Source: Arthrobacter sp. S39 | GTDB lineage: Bacteria > Actinomycetota > Actinomycetes > Actinomycetales > Micrococcaceae | Direction of reading: 5' to 3' | NCBI RefSeq assembly: GCF_004320525.1 | Contig: NZ_SIHX01000003.1 | Span: 186,001 to 250,000 of the forward strand | Length of the DNA stretch: 64,000 bases | Shown: piece by piece, positions 20,992-29,687 of the stretch | How positions within the stretch are numbered: position 1 is the first letter of the stretch | Layout of the letters: each line of letters opens with the position of its first letter | The notes under the pieces: model-generated | Database searches by the model: none | What the model was told of the DNA's origin: nothing | Seen by the model: the letters and a program-made list of their open reading frames with translations, nothing else | Program-made: the position numbers and the translations under genes

Positions 20992-22319
20992 GCGGCCGCC
21001 TTTCTCAGGACGATGGCAAGGTCAGCAAGGTCACCCAGGGTCAGCACAGTCAGGTCGGCGATGTTGGCCCGCGTCGGCGCGGCGCCGGCCTGCAGCCGCA
21101 CCGCGAGGCTGCGGACGCCGGGGGCGACGGAAGCAGAGGCGGAGCGCAACTGGGTGGGTGTGACATTGCTGCCCACCACGAAGAACACCACTGAGGCGTT
21201 GGGGACCGTGTCTGCGAGGGACCGGGCAAGGTCGACGGCGGTACGGCGCATGGGTGCCCCGACGATCCTGGTCATGTCGTCCAGCATGTTGCGCCCGGTT
21301 TCGCAGCGCAGCGGTCCCTTCTGGGTCAGGACGTCCAGTTCGCGCTGTTCCCGGATGGCCTGGCGGCCGATCGAGGCGGCGGCCGAGATCGCCATCTCGA
21401 ACTCCTGTTCGGAGGCGTATTCCTCCGTGTTGATGGACAGCGAAATGGCCAGGTGGGCGCGGCGGGTTTCCTCGAACTGGCGGACCATCAGTTTGTTGGT
21501 CCGTGCGGTGGTCTTCCAGTGGATGTGCCGCCGGTCATCCCCTGGCACATAGTCGCGAAGCGCGTGGAAGGACACGTCGGCACTGGAGAGGTCCGTGGTG
21601 GGCATGCCTTCAAGGTCGCGGATGAACCCGGCTGCCGAGCCGGCCAGGGCAACCGTGCGGGGATGGACGAAGAGGTCCTCCGGCTCGGTCCACAGCACCT
21701 GGCGGCGCAGCAGGTGCAGCGGGTCCGCCCGGACGGAGCGGACCGGGCCCACCACGATGACGGCGCGGCGGGCGGTGGGGATGGTGAACAGGTCCTCGTG
21801 GACCTGCTGCGGCTTCATCCTGGGCAGGTGGAACACCGCCGTGGCAGCACCGACGGGCAGCTCCAGGGCGGCGGGCAACAGCGGACGCGCGGAGGTGTTG
21901 GAGACCGCGATGCTGCCCACTGCGCTGTCGCCCACGGCGACGCGGGTCCGGGCGAGGTCCAGGACCACGCCGTACGATGAGCGGCCCAGGATGAATCCGA
22001 CGGCGATCACAAAGAGGACAAACGCGGCGATGGCTGCCGCCTTGGCTTCCTGCCAGCCGAAGGCCTGGCCGGTGGCCCATAGCAGGATGGCGGCCGCGAG
22101 CACGGACCAGCCCAGGATGCTCACCACTGACAGCACCGGCCACGCGTACCGGAGCCAAAGGTCCCGGACTTTCCGCCAGGCAGGGGCCAGGGCCAGGCCG
22201 GCCGTGCTGGTGGCCTCGGCCCAGAAAGCCGAGGGGTGCAGCCTTGTGGGCTTGCCGTTCCGGTGGAGAAGTTGCCGGAGACGCTCAGCAAGCCGGGTCA
22301 ACGGAGTGCTGCTGGACAT
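20988..22319 (-). CDS. DUF58-domain protein
   Basis: This 443-residue protein has two membrane helices near the N terminus (about 55-105) and the DUF58 signature ALRDYVPGDDRRHIHWKTTART. DUF58 proteins have a von Willebrand A-like fold and nearly always pair with MoxR ATPases, as here. They are thought to be remodelled by MoxR during assembly of envelope or secreted complexes. The gene starts 48 bp after moxR and overlaps the transglutaminase gene by 4 bp. The specific client in this locus is unknown. Confidence 0.92.
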   Translation of the reverse strand: MSSSTPLTRLAERLRQLLHRNGKPTRLHPSAFWAEATSTAGLALAPAWRKVRDLWLRYAWPVLSVVSILGWSVLAAAILLWATGQAFGWQEAKAAAIAAFVLFVIAVGFILGRSSYGVVLDLARTRVAVGDSAVGSIAVSNTSARPLLPAALELPVGAATAVFHLPRMKPQQVHEDLFTIPTARRAVIVVGPVRSVRADPLHLLRRQVLWTEPEDLFVHPRTVALAGSAAGFIRDLEGMPTTDLSSADVSFHALRDYVPGDDRRHIHWKTTARTNKLMVRQFEETRRAHLAISLSINTEEYASEQEFEMAISAAASIGRQAIREQRELDVLTQKGPLRCETGRNMLDDMTRIVGAPMRRTAVDLARSLADTVPNASVVFFVVGSNVTPTQLRSASASVAPGVRSLAVRLQAGAAPTRANIADLTVLTLGDLADLAIVLRKAAA

Positions 22320-22367
22320 AGGAGAGCCTTCGTTTGCGCTGGGTGGTGGTCGGGGGTCCTGGAACCG

Positions 22368-23339
22368 TCAGAGAGTGGCGCGCTGCTGGGGGGCAGCCAC
22401 GTCCGACAGCACACGGGTCAGGACAGCCTCTGGGGTGGCGCCGGAGAATTCAGCCTCCGGGTCCATCACAAACCGGTGCGTCCACACCACGGGAGCCAGT
22501 TCCTTGACGTCGTCGGGCAGGACGAAGTTCCGGCCCTGGCCGGCAGCCCAGACCTTCGCGGCGCGGACCATGGCGATGGCCCCGCGCACGGAGACGCCCA
22601 GCCGGGACTCGGGCGCGTTGCGGGTCTCTTCACAGAGCCGGGAAATGTATTCGAGCACTGCAGTGTCCACATGGACGGTGGCTGCGAGGTCGGCCATGTC
22701 CGCCACGGCCTGGGTGGTGATTACTGCGGAGAGCTCCTTGGAGCGGTCCTTCAGGTTCGTGCCGCCCAGCAGCCGGACCGTGGAGGCGTGGTCCGGGTAG
22801 CCGATGGAGGTCTTGATCAGGAAGCGGTCCAGCTGCGCCTCGGGCAGCCGGTAGGTGCCCGCCTGCTCGATGGGGTTCTGCGTTGCCATGACCATGAACG
22901 GCCGGCCGGCCTCGTAGGTGACGCCATCCACGGTGACCCGCGATTCCTCCATGACCTCAAGCAGCGCCGACTGGGTCTTCGGCGACGCACGGTTGATCTC
23001 GTCGGCCAGGACGATGTTGTTGAAGATCGGTCCCTTGTGGAACTCGAACTTCTGCGTCTTCTGGTCGTAGATGGTCACGCCGGTCACGTCCGACGGCAGC
23101 AAGTCCGGGGTGAACTGGATGCGGTTGTTGGAGCCCTGCACGGTGGCCGCCATGGCCCGCGCCAGCATGGTCTTGCCGGTGCCTGGCGCGTCCTCGAACA
23201 GCACGTGGCCTTCCGCGAGCATTGCCGTGAAGGTCAGCCGGATGACGTGCTCCTTGCCCAGCACCGCCTGTCCGACGTTGGCAACGAGCTTTTCGAAGGT
23301 GCCTGCAAACCATTCGGCCTGCTCGGTTGTCATTGTCAT
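22368..23339 (-). CDS. MoxR-family AAA+ ATPase
   Basis: This 323-residue AAA+ ATPase has Walker A DAPGTGKTMLARA near 50, Walker B VLADEINRASPKTQSALLEVMEE near 115, sensor-1 VMATQNPIEQAG and a C-terminal lid domain with SVRGAIAMVRAAK. MoxR ATPases act as chaperones for maturation of partner complexes together with DUF58/VWA proteins. The ATG at 23339 has GAGGA 7 bases upstream; ATG 23333 is an alternative. It is preceded by a strong hairpin, so the expression of this operon segment may be uncoupled from the two giant genes upstream. Confidence 0.96.
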   Translation of the reverse strand: MTMTTEQAEWFAGTFEKLVANVGQAVLGKEHVIRLTFTAMLAEGHVLFEDAPGTGKTMLARAMAATVQGSNNRIQFTPDLLPSDVTGVTIYDQKTQKFEFHKGPIFNNIVLADEINRASPKTQSALLEVMEESRVTVDGVTYEAGRPFMVMATQNPIEQAGTYRLPEAQLDRFLIKTSIGYPDHASTVRLLGGTNLKDRSKELSAVITTQAVADMADLAATVHVDTAVLEYISRLCEETRNAPESRLGVSVRGAIAMVRAAKVWAAGQGRNFVLPDDVKELAPVVWTHRFVMDPEAEFSGATPEAVLTRVLSDVAAPQQRATL

Positions 23340-23368
23340 GGGTGGATCCTCTTCTTGTTCAAGGTTTC

Positions 23369-23394
23369 GTCGGGCCCGGAAACCCGGGCCCGAC
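23369..23394 (-). terminator. Hairpin between the giant FN3 gene and moxR
   Basis: The perfect 11-bp GC-rich arms 23369-23379 and 23384-23394 enclose a 4-base loop, 23 bp after the giant-gene stop. It could attenuate read-through into the MoxR operon. Confidence 0.65.
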
Positions 23395-23416
23395 CGTTGG
23401 GTCAGGTTGTAAGGGG

Positions 23417-26400
23417 CTAGCGGTTAGGCATCCCGTTGGGCGGGTTGCACCCCAGGTTCGAGGTGTCGCAACGGATCCAGTTGCCGGCCGCCATGCCGGA
23501 GGTCAGGTGGTACCAGATGCCGCTGGGGTTGTTGGACGTCTTGTACCAGACCTGGTAACGGTCCGATTGCGCGGCGGCGCCGGCGTCAAGCCACTTGCCC
23601 TCGCCGTTGCATTGTGACGGATTGCCGGCGACATAGCTGTCGGTCCCCTTGCGCGGTTCGGTGCAGCTGCGGACCGGGGTTGCCGTGATGTTCCACGAAG
23701 TGGGCGGCGGCGGAGTCGGGTCGGCACCGGACCTGGACGTTACTGGTCCGCCGATGGCACCGTTGACCGCCGTCACGGCACGCACGCGAAGCTGGCGGGG
23801 CTGGTCCCAGCCGCCGGCGGACCTGTCGTAGCGGTTGGCCTTGCCCACGTTGATCCAGCCGCCTCCCTCGTAGCTGACCTCGTAGTAACTAAGGGGCCGG
23901 CCGTTGGTGTTGGGGTCGTTCCAGGTCCAGTGCACGTCACCGTCACCCTGGGCCGAGGTCCGTCCGTCCACGTTGGGCGCATTCGCTGGTCCGTAGGGGT
24001 TGCCGGTGCCGATCGCCTGGGCATCACCTGCAACGTTGTTCCTGGTGGACGTGGCAATGATGTTGATGGTGATGTTCTGTCCATTGGGCAGGCCGTTGAT
24101 GTTGCCGCCAGGGGCGTTGATCGGCCCGGACTGACCGGTTGATGCGCGGTAGGAGTAGGCAATCTCACTGGCTGTGGATCCGTTGCGCTGGGCCTCGGTG
24201 AGCGGCGTGAAGGTGACCTGGAGCTGACCGCTGTTCCCGGTGTCTGCCACGGTTCCGCCGCTGACCTGGCCCGGCTTGCCGGAGGCCCGGATGGCTGCCG
24301 ACTGGGCGCTTGTGCCGCTGGTTCCCGCCTTGTTCGTGGCGGACACGGCAAAGGTGTAGTTCGTTTCGGAGTTGTCCACCGTCACGTTCTGCGAAGTGCC
24401 GGTGACCTGCTGGCTCGCCACCACCGCGCCTCCCCGGAGGGTGGTCAGTGTGTACGAGGACACAGCATCGCCGTTGTTGTTCGGCGCGGTCCAGCTCACC
24501 TTCAGCTGGCTTTGTGAACCCACTGAACCCGCCTGCGCCGCAGATGGTGCCGCGGGTGTGGCCGGAACGCCGGCCGGCACCTCGGCTGCCGAGTAGGGAC
24601 TCCACTCGGAGGGGTCCTTGGCGTCGTTGCGGGCCAGGACCCGGACCTTGTAGGACACGCCGTTCTGGAGTCCCTTCCAGACGTAGCTGACCGCTGTCAG
24701 GTTCTGGATCTGCGCATTCTGTCCCGGCGGGGCGGGCGAGATTTCCAGGTCATAGGACTTGACCGGTGACCCCTTGCTGGCAGGCGCCACCCAGTTCACG
24801 GAGAGCTGCTTGTCACCGAACTTCAAGGTGGGCGCCAACGGGGTGTCGGGCTTGACGTCGGGACGGACCTCGGCGGAGGCCGGGGATCGCTCCGACTCAC
24901 CAAACTCGTTGGTGGCCGTCACCTGGAAGTGGTACTTCGTGTTGTTGATGAGACCGTTCAAGGTGCACGTGTTCGCCGGGCAGTCCTGACGGAAGCCGGA
25001 CTCGCCATACACCGTGTACTTGGTGATGGGGGAACCTCGGTCGGCCGGAGCGGACCAGTTCAGCAACGCCGTCTGGTCCCCCACGCTCTGCGCCTGCGGC
25101 GTGGTGGGTGCCAGCGGCTTGTCCTTGACGGTCAGGCGGATGCGGGCCGTAGCCTGCCTTGAGGATTCCCCCGTCTTGTCCGCCACCGTGTAGGACACCA
25201 CCATGGACCCGGAGAATCCCGGAGCCGGCGTGACCACCACGGAGTCGCCGGACACCTCCACGTTCCCGCTTCCGGTTTCGGCACCCGCGGCCACGATTTT
25301 CAGTGCCGTCTCCGGGAACGGGTTCGAATCGTTGGCCAGGACCTTCACCGTGACCGGCTTTCCGGCGGCCGCACTGGGTTCGAGGTCATCGTTGGCCACA
25401 GGTTTGGGCCGGTTGGAAGCCGTCACGGCCAGCTGGTAGGTGGCGGTGGCCTCAAGCCCGCGTGAATCCTTGGCCTTCACCTGGATGGCGCCTGTTGTGC
25501 CGGTGGACGTCGAACCGTCAACGGACGTTTTAAGGGTCTTGCCCTCGATCCTCGCGTTGAAGCTGGCCGGGCTGCCGCCAACCAGTTCGTACTTCATGTT
25601 GTCAACGTCGTCCCGGTCGGGGTCCGACGTCAGGGGGCCCAGGTCCAGGTCCGCCGATTCGCCCTTGGGAACCTCAACGGTTGCGCCGAGCAGGGTGGGC
25701 GGGTTGTTCCGGTTGGGATCGGGCAGAACCTTGGTGCGGATGCTGAGGGTGGACTTCAGGCCCTCGGGATCGTCCGGTCCGCTGCCGTCGGTCACTTCGA
25801 AGCTGAGCGAGCCCGGCCCCACATAGTCGGTGCCCGCGGTGTATTTGAGCGACGTCGCGCTGCCGCCGGTGGGGTCGCCGCCGTCGGCACCGATGAACTT
25901 GATCCGGTCTGTCTGCGTGATCCGCGGGGAGCGTCCTTCCCGGACCTTGACCCACTCGTTCAGGTCCACAGTGACGGACTGGCCGGCGATGACCTCGATC
26001 ACCTCGTCCTTGGCGAGGGTGGGGACCTGCTGCCCGATGCCCGGCACCCAGATGATGGCGGTGGACTTCTGCCCGTCCACGTCCTCCACGGTGTACGGAA
26101 TCAGCTGCGGCTGCTCCGTCAGATCAACAATCATGGTCCCGTCCGTGCCGGGACGGGCGGTGGTGGCTTCGGTGCTGATCTTCAGGTTCTCGCCCACGCC
26201 GTCGGGGTCTTCGTCGTTTTTCAGGACCGGAACATCCACGGCCGTCTTGCCCATGGTCTGGGCTGAGGTCACCCTGTCGTCGCGGGCAATGGGGGCCTGC
26301 AGAGGAACCTCGTTGTCCACCACCACGCGGATGGTGGCCTGGCCGGTGGCGTCGCGGTCATCTGCGATGGTGTAACGCACGTTGACCGTCCCCGCAGCAC

Positions 26401-29400
26401 CCGGCGCCAGCAGGATGATGCGGCCGCTGGTTTTGCTGACGGTGGCCTGCAGGGCGTCGTCGGCCTCGATGCCGTCGGTGAGGATGCGGATGATGTCGCC
26501 GTCGGGATCGGTGTCGTTTCCGGTGGCGTCGACGGCGATCTGGCGTCCGGGCCGGACCTTGACTTCGTCGTCCACGGGGGTGGGGTTCTGGTTGGTTTCG
26601 CCCCGCGGGGCAATGCCCACCGTCACGGTGCCGGTGTTGACGGCGCCCTGGCGGTCCACCACCTTGTAGCGGAAAGTGTCGGTTCCGGCTCCGTCACCGG
26701 CGGCGGTGAAGTCGATGAAATTGCTGCCCACAGTGGCGGTTCCCATGGCCGGGGTGCTGTCGATGCCGGTCAGCTGCACGGAGTCGCCGTCGGGATCGAT
26801 GCCGTCCAGCGGCACCGGGATGCGCACCGTGCCGGCGGCGACAACGCGCGCGGTCAGGTTGCGGGGCTGGGGCCGCGAATTCTCCGATCCTTCCAGCGGA
26901 AGGATGTGGATGGTCACCGCGGCAGCGCTTTTCTGCCCCTGCGGATCCACCGCGTTGTAAATGGCCCGGACGGTCTTCGGCTGGGAACCGGCGATGAACC
27001 GGAGCGTGTTTTCCGAGACGAAGCTTTTGCCGTCCAGCGCATCCACGCCCTGCGGCAGGACCGGGTCCACGGTCAGCTTCTCACCCTGCGGGTGTGTGTC
27101 GTTGTCGAGCACGGGAATGGTGACGACGTCGTTGACCCGGACGTTCACTTCGTCCGGTTTCGGCTGCGGGGCTTCCACGACGGCGGGAGCGGGCACCGGG
27201 ACGACAGAGACGCTGCCGGTGGCGGACTTTCGGCCGTTGGACATGGTGTATTCGAACAGGAACGGTTCCTTGGTGCCCAGGACGTCGGTGATGCGAAGGA
27301 CGCTGTGGTCGATCACGCTGACGGACGCGGTGATATTGTCCGGCAGCTGCACGGACTGCAGGACCAGTACTCCGCCGGAGGGGTCGGAGTCGTTGGCGAG
27401 TGGGTCAAGGAGCACGCTTCCGCCGGTCGGCATCAGGGCAACGTCATGGACGGCGACGGGGTCGCCGGTGTCCTTGCCGGATTCGACGTCGACGCGGATG
27501 AGTCCCTGGCTGCTCTGCGGGCCGTTGCTCGCGATGTACGTCAGGTAGACAGGACCAGGGGTGGTGCTCTTGAAAGTGAAGGTCCCGCCGTCGGTCACGG
27601 GACCGAGTTCGGCGGGTCCGTTGGCTTCCACCTGGGCCAGGCGCAGTGCGCCACCGTTGGGATCGACGTCGTTCTTCAGGGGCGCGATCACCAGGTCCTG
27701 GCCGACGACGGCTGTGACGTGGTCGGCGTTGACGACGGGGGCGAGTGCGCCAGGCGGCTGGACGTTGACCACGACTTTTCCGGTGACCGTGGCGCGGCCG
27801 TCCCAGATGGTCACGGTGACGTTCTTCTTGCCGGCGGTGGCACCGGAATCCTGGAAGGTCAGCAGGCCGTCGCGGCGGACCTTGACCTGGTCCTGGTCGT
27901 TGTCCGCCTTGGCGTCCATGAGCACCAGGTCGTCGCCGTCGGGGTCCATCCAGTCCGTGAGGATGTTCTGGCTGACAGTCTTGCCCTGTTCCACCAGCAT
28001 GGTGGTGGCGTCACCGCCGCGCTTGAACTGGGGTGGCCGGTTTTCCTCCGGGCCCACCACGCTCAGCGTCACCTGGCCGCCCGCCGACAGGCCGCGGCCG
28101 TCGGCGGCGTTGTAGTCGAATGTTTCGGTGCCCGGCTGTGCGTCCGCCGGCACCGAGATCTGGAAGGCGGTGCCGCCGTAGATGCTTTCGAGACTCCCGG
28201 CCTTGGGACCTGCGTTGCCGACGGCGGCAGTGAGGACGTCGCCGTCGGGATCGGAATCGTTGTCCAGGACGCTGAGGATGGTGGTGCGTCCGGGCCGGAC
28301 GCCGACCGCGTCCGGTTTGGTTTCCGGCGGCCGGTTGGGCTTGGTGCGGTCCGGGAGGACGTTGATGGTGTTGTTGTCGGCAGATTCCTGGTCCTGCTCG
28401 TCCGATTCATTTTTGGGCGGGATGACGTCGTCCCAGTTGTTCACGAGCTGCATGTTCTGGTTCACCAGCCACACATTCCCCGAGTTCACATCATTCAAAA
28501 CCACCAGGTCCCGGTTCACCCGGAAAACATACGACGGCGACGCACTCGCCTTCGGCACCTCAACGTTTTTGTCATCAGCATCATTCGTGCAGTCGCGCAC
28601 GTATTTGTTCGCACCCGACCACGCCGCATGCACACACCCGCCCAACTGCACCGGCGCCGCAGGCACACCCTCACCATCGAAGGTGACAGTCTTCGCCGTC
28701 GAACCGTCCAGCGGCTGCTTCAACAACGCCTTCTGCGTCGAAATCGCCACAAAATCACTGCCCGGACCGCCCTGCTGGAGCTTCGCGTCCCGTGCGTTCT
28801 CCAACTGCAGCCGCTTGCCGCCGGGCAGGAACAGCTTGCCCGCGGCGGCATCAAGGACCACCGGCTTATCCCCCACCACCGTGATCTGCAGATCCCCGGC
28901 ACCCTTGAGCTCACCCCAGGTACTCGAATCCGAGGACACCACCCCACCATTGGCGTCCACCGCAGTCACCGTCACAGCACCGGACTTCGGATCCGCGCTA
29001 TAGATCCGGTCATCAGCGCCCACCGCGGACACCAGACCCTCCGAACCCACCATCACCGGCTCGGACGCCTCCTGGTCAAAACCATTCACCGTCGACGGCG
29101 ACACCGCCCACACCTTGCCCGACGCCGCATCCGTCACAGAAATAACATCCGCCCCGAAGCTCACCTCCGCCGAACCCGGCAACTGCTTATCCCCACCCAG
29201 GCGCATATTCGCAGGAGAAACCTGGTTCAACGTCGAACCCGTCTCATCATCGACAAACACATCCCCCGCATTCTGCAGGATGTCAAACGTCGTACTCGCC
29301 GGAGTCACCGCACCATCAAGAACCCGCGACGGATAATTCAACCGCCCCACAGCATTCTTCGACTTACTGACAACCCACACACCGCCATCGTTCAACTCCA

Positions 29401-29551
29401 CCTCAGTGGTCTTGAACCCCGGATACAACACAGCACCCGTCACCAACACCACCACCGCAACACCAAACGCCCCACCAGACACCAGCCGCTTATGGCGCTT
29501 CGTGAGTTTGTGATGGCGCTTCAGACCAAGCTTCCCCAGCAGAGTTGTCAC
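23417..29551 (-). CDS. Giant surface protein with Ig-like/cadherin-like repeats and FN3 domains (copy B)
   Basis: This 2044-residue protein has a basic cytosolic tip (about 1-25), one membrane helix (GGAFGVAVVVLVTGAVL), a region of about 350 residues with recurrent VWVVS/VWAVS/IYSAD blades that resembles a beta-propeller, about ten Ig/cadherin-like repeats with NDxDPDGD calcium-type loops, then about five FN3 repeats and a C-terminal Cys-containing segment. It should be held in the membrane by its N terminus and extend through the cell wall. The start is GTG at 29551, with GAGGGA about 11 bases upstream. Residues about 22-379 are encoded by DNA identical to its paralogue. It corresponds to FN3 of PFNA-type clusters; ligand unknown. 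Confidence 0.9.
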   Translation of the reverse strand: MTTLLGKLGLKRHHKLTKRHKRLVSGGAFGVAVVVLVTGAVLYPGFKTTEVELNDGGVWVVSKSKNAVGRLNYPSRVLDGAVTPASTTFDILQNAGDVFVDDETGSTLNQVSPANMRLGGDKQLPGSAEVSFGADVISVTDAASGKVWAVSPSTVNGFDQEASEPVMVGSEGLVSAVGADDRIYSADPKSGAVTVTAVDANGGVVSSDSSTWGELKGAGDLQITVVGDKPVVLDAAAGKLFLPGGKRLQLENARDAKLQQGGPGSDFVAISTQKALLKQPLDGSTAKTVTFDGEGVPAAPVQLGGCVHAAWSGANKYVRDCTNDADDKNVEVPKASASPSYVFRVNRDLVVLNDVNSGNVWLVNQNMQLVNNWDDVIPPKNESDEQDQESADNNTINVLPDRTKPNRPPETKPDAVGVRPGRTTILSVLDNDSDPDGDVLTAAVGNAGPKAGSLESIYGGTAFQISVPADAQPGTETFDYNAADGRGLSAGGQVTLSVVGPEENRPPQFKRGGDATTMLVEQGKTVSQNILTDWMDPDGDDLVLMDAKADNDQDQVKVRRDGLLTFQDSGATAGKKNVTVTIWDGRATVTGKVVVNVQPPGALAPVVNADHVTAVVGQDLVIAPLKNDVDPNGGALRLAQVEANGPAELGPVTDGGTFTFKSTTPGPVYLTYIASNGPQSSQGLIRVDVESGKDTGDPVAVHDVALMPTGGSVLLDPLANDSDPSGGVLVLQSVQLPDNITASVSVIDHSVLRITDVLGTKEPFLFEYTMSNGRKSATGSVSVVPVPAPAVVEAPQPKPDEVNVRVNDVVTIPVLDNDTHPQGEKLTVDPVLPQGVDALDGKSFVSENTLRFIAGSQPKTVRAIYNAVDPQGQKSAAAVTIHILPLEGSENSRPQPRNLTARVVAAGTVRIPVPLDGIDPDGDSVQLTGIDSTPAMGTATVGSNFIDFTAAGDGAGTDTFRYKVVDRQGAVNTGTVTVGIAPRGETNQNPTPVDDEVKVRPGRQIAVDATGNDTDPDGDIIRILTDGIEADDALQATVSKTSGRIILLAPGAAGTVNVRYTIADDRDATGQATIRVVVDNEVPLQAPIARDDRVTSAQTMGKTAVDVPVLKNDEDPDGVGENLKISTEATTARPGTDGTMIVDLTEQPQLIPYTVEDVDGQKSTAIIWVPGIGQQVPTLAKDEVIEVIAGQSVTVDLNEWVKVREGRSPRITQTDRIKFIGADGGDPTGGSATSLKYTAGTDYVGPGSLSFEVTDGSGPDDPEGLKSTLSIRTKVLPDPNRNNPPTLLGATVEVPKGESADLDLGPLTSDPDRDDVDNMKYELVGGSPASFNARIEGKTLKTSVDGSTSTGTTGAIQVKAKDSRGLEATATYQLAVTASNRPKPVANDDLEPSAAAGKPVTVKVLANDSNPFPETALKIVAAGAETGSGNVEVSGDSVVVTPAPGFSGSMVVSYTVADKTGESSRQATARIRLTVKDKPLAPTTPQAQSVGDQTALLNWSAPADRGSPITKYTVYGESGFRQDCPANTCTLNGLINNTKYHFQVTATNEFGESERSPASAEVRPDVKPDTPLAPTLKFGDKQLSVNWVAPASKGSPVKSYDLEISPAPPGQNAQIQNLTAVSYVWKGLQNGVSYKVRVLARNDAKDPSEWSPYSAAEVPAGVPATPAAPSAAQAGSVGSQSQLKVSWTAPNNNGDAVSSYTLTTLRGGAVVASQQVTGTSQNVTVDNSETNYTFAVSATNKAGTSGTSAQSAAIRASGKPGQVSGGTVADTGNSGQLQVTFTPLTEAQRNGSTASEIAYSYRASTGQSGPINAPGGNINGLPNGQNITINIIATSTRNNVAGDAQAIGTGNPYGPANAPNVDGRTSAQGDGDVHWTWNDPNTNGRPLSYYEVSYEGGGWINVGKANRYDRSAGGWDQPRQLRVRAVTAVNGAIGGPVTSRSGADPTPPPPTSWNITATPVRSCTEPRKGTDSYVAGNPSQCNGEGKWLDAGAAAQSDRYQVWYKTSNNPSGIWYHLTSGMAAGNWIRCDTSNLGCNPPNGMPNR
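28413..29488 (-). repeat. 1,076-bp direct repeat, copy B (5' part of giant gene)
   Basis: Line-by-line comparison shows no base difference from 34705-35780, an exact offset of 6292. The tract uses many G/T-ending codons (GGT, GTG, TTG, GCT), unlike the C-ending usage in the rest of the gene. Confidence 0.95.
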
Positions 29552-29626
29552 GGCGTTACTTTTCCCTCAAATTTGTGGCGGCCCCCAGGCGAGCCAGTCG
29601 AAAGACCCGGTATCGGGCTCTCTGTT

Positions 29627-29658
29627 CCCCGCGTTAGCCTACCCAACGCCTTGCGGGG
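29627..29658 (-). terminator. Possible hairpin between the two giant genes
   Basis: CCCCGC at 29627 pairs with GCGGGG ending at 29658, with an inner GTT/AAC pairing. It lies downstream of the copy A stop (29688). The stem is imperfect. Confidence 0.35.
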
Positions 29659-29687
29659 CTGCGATGGGGAGAGGTCCCCTGTCCTCG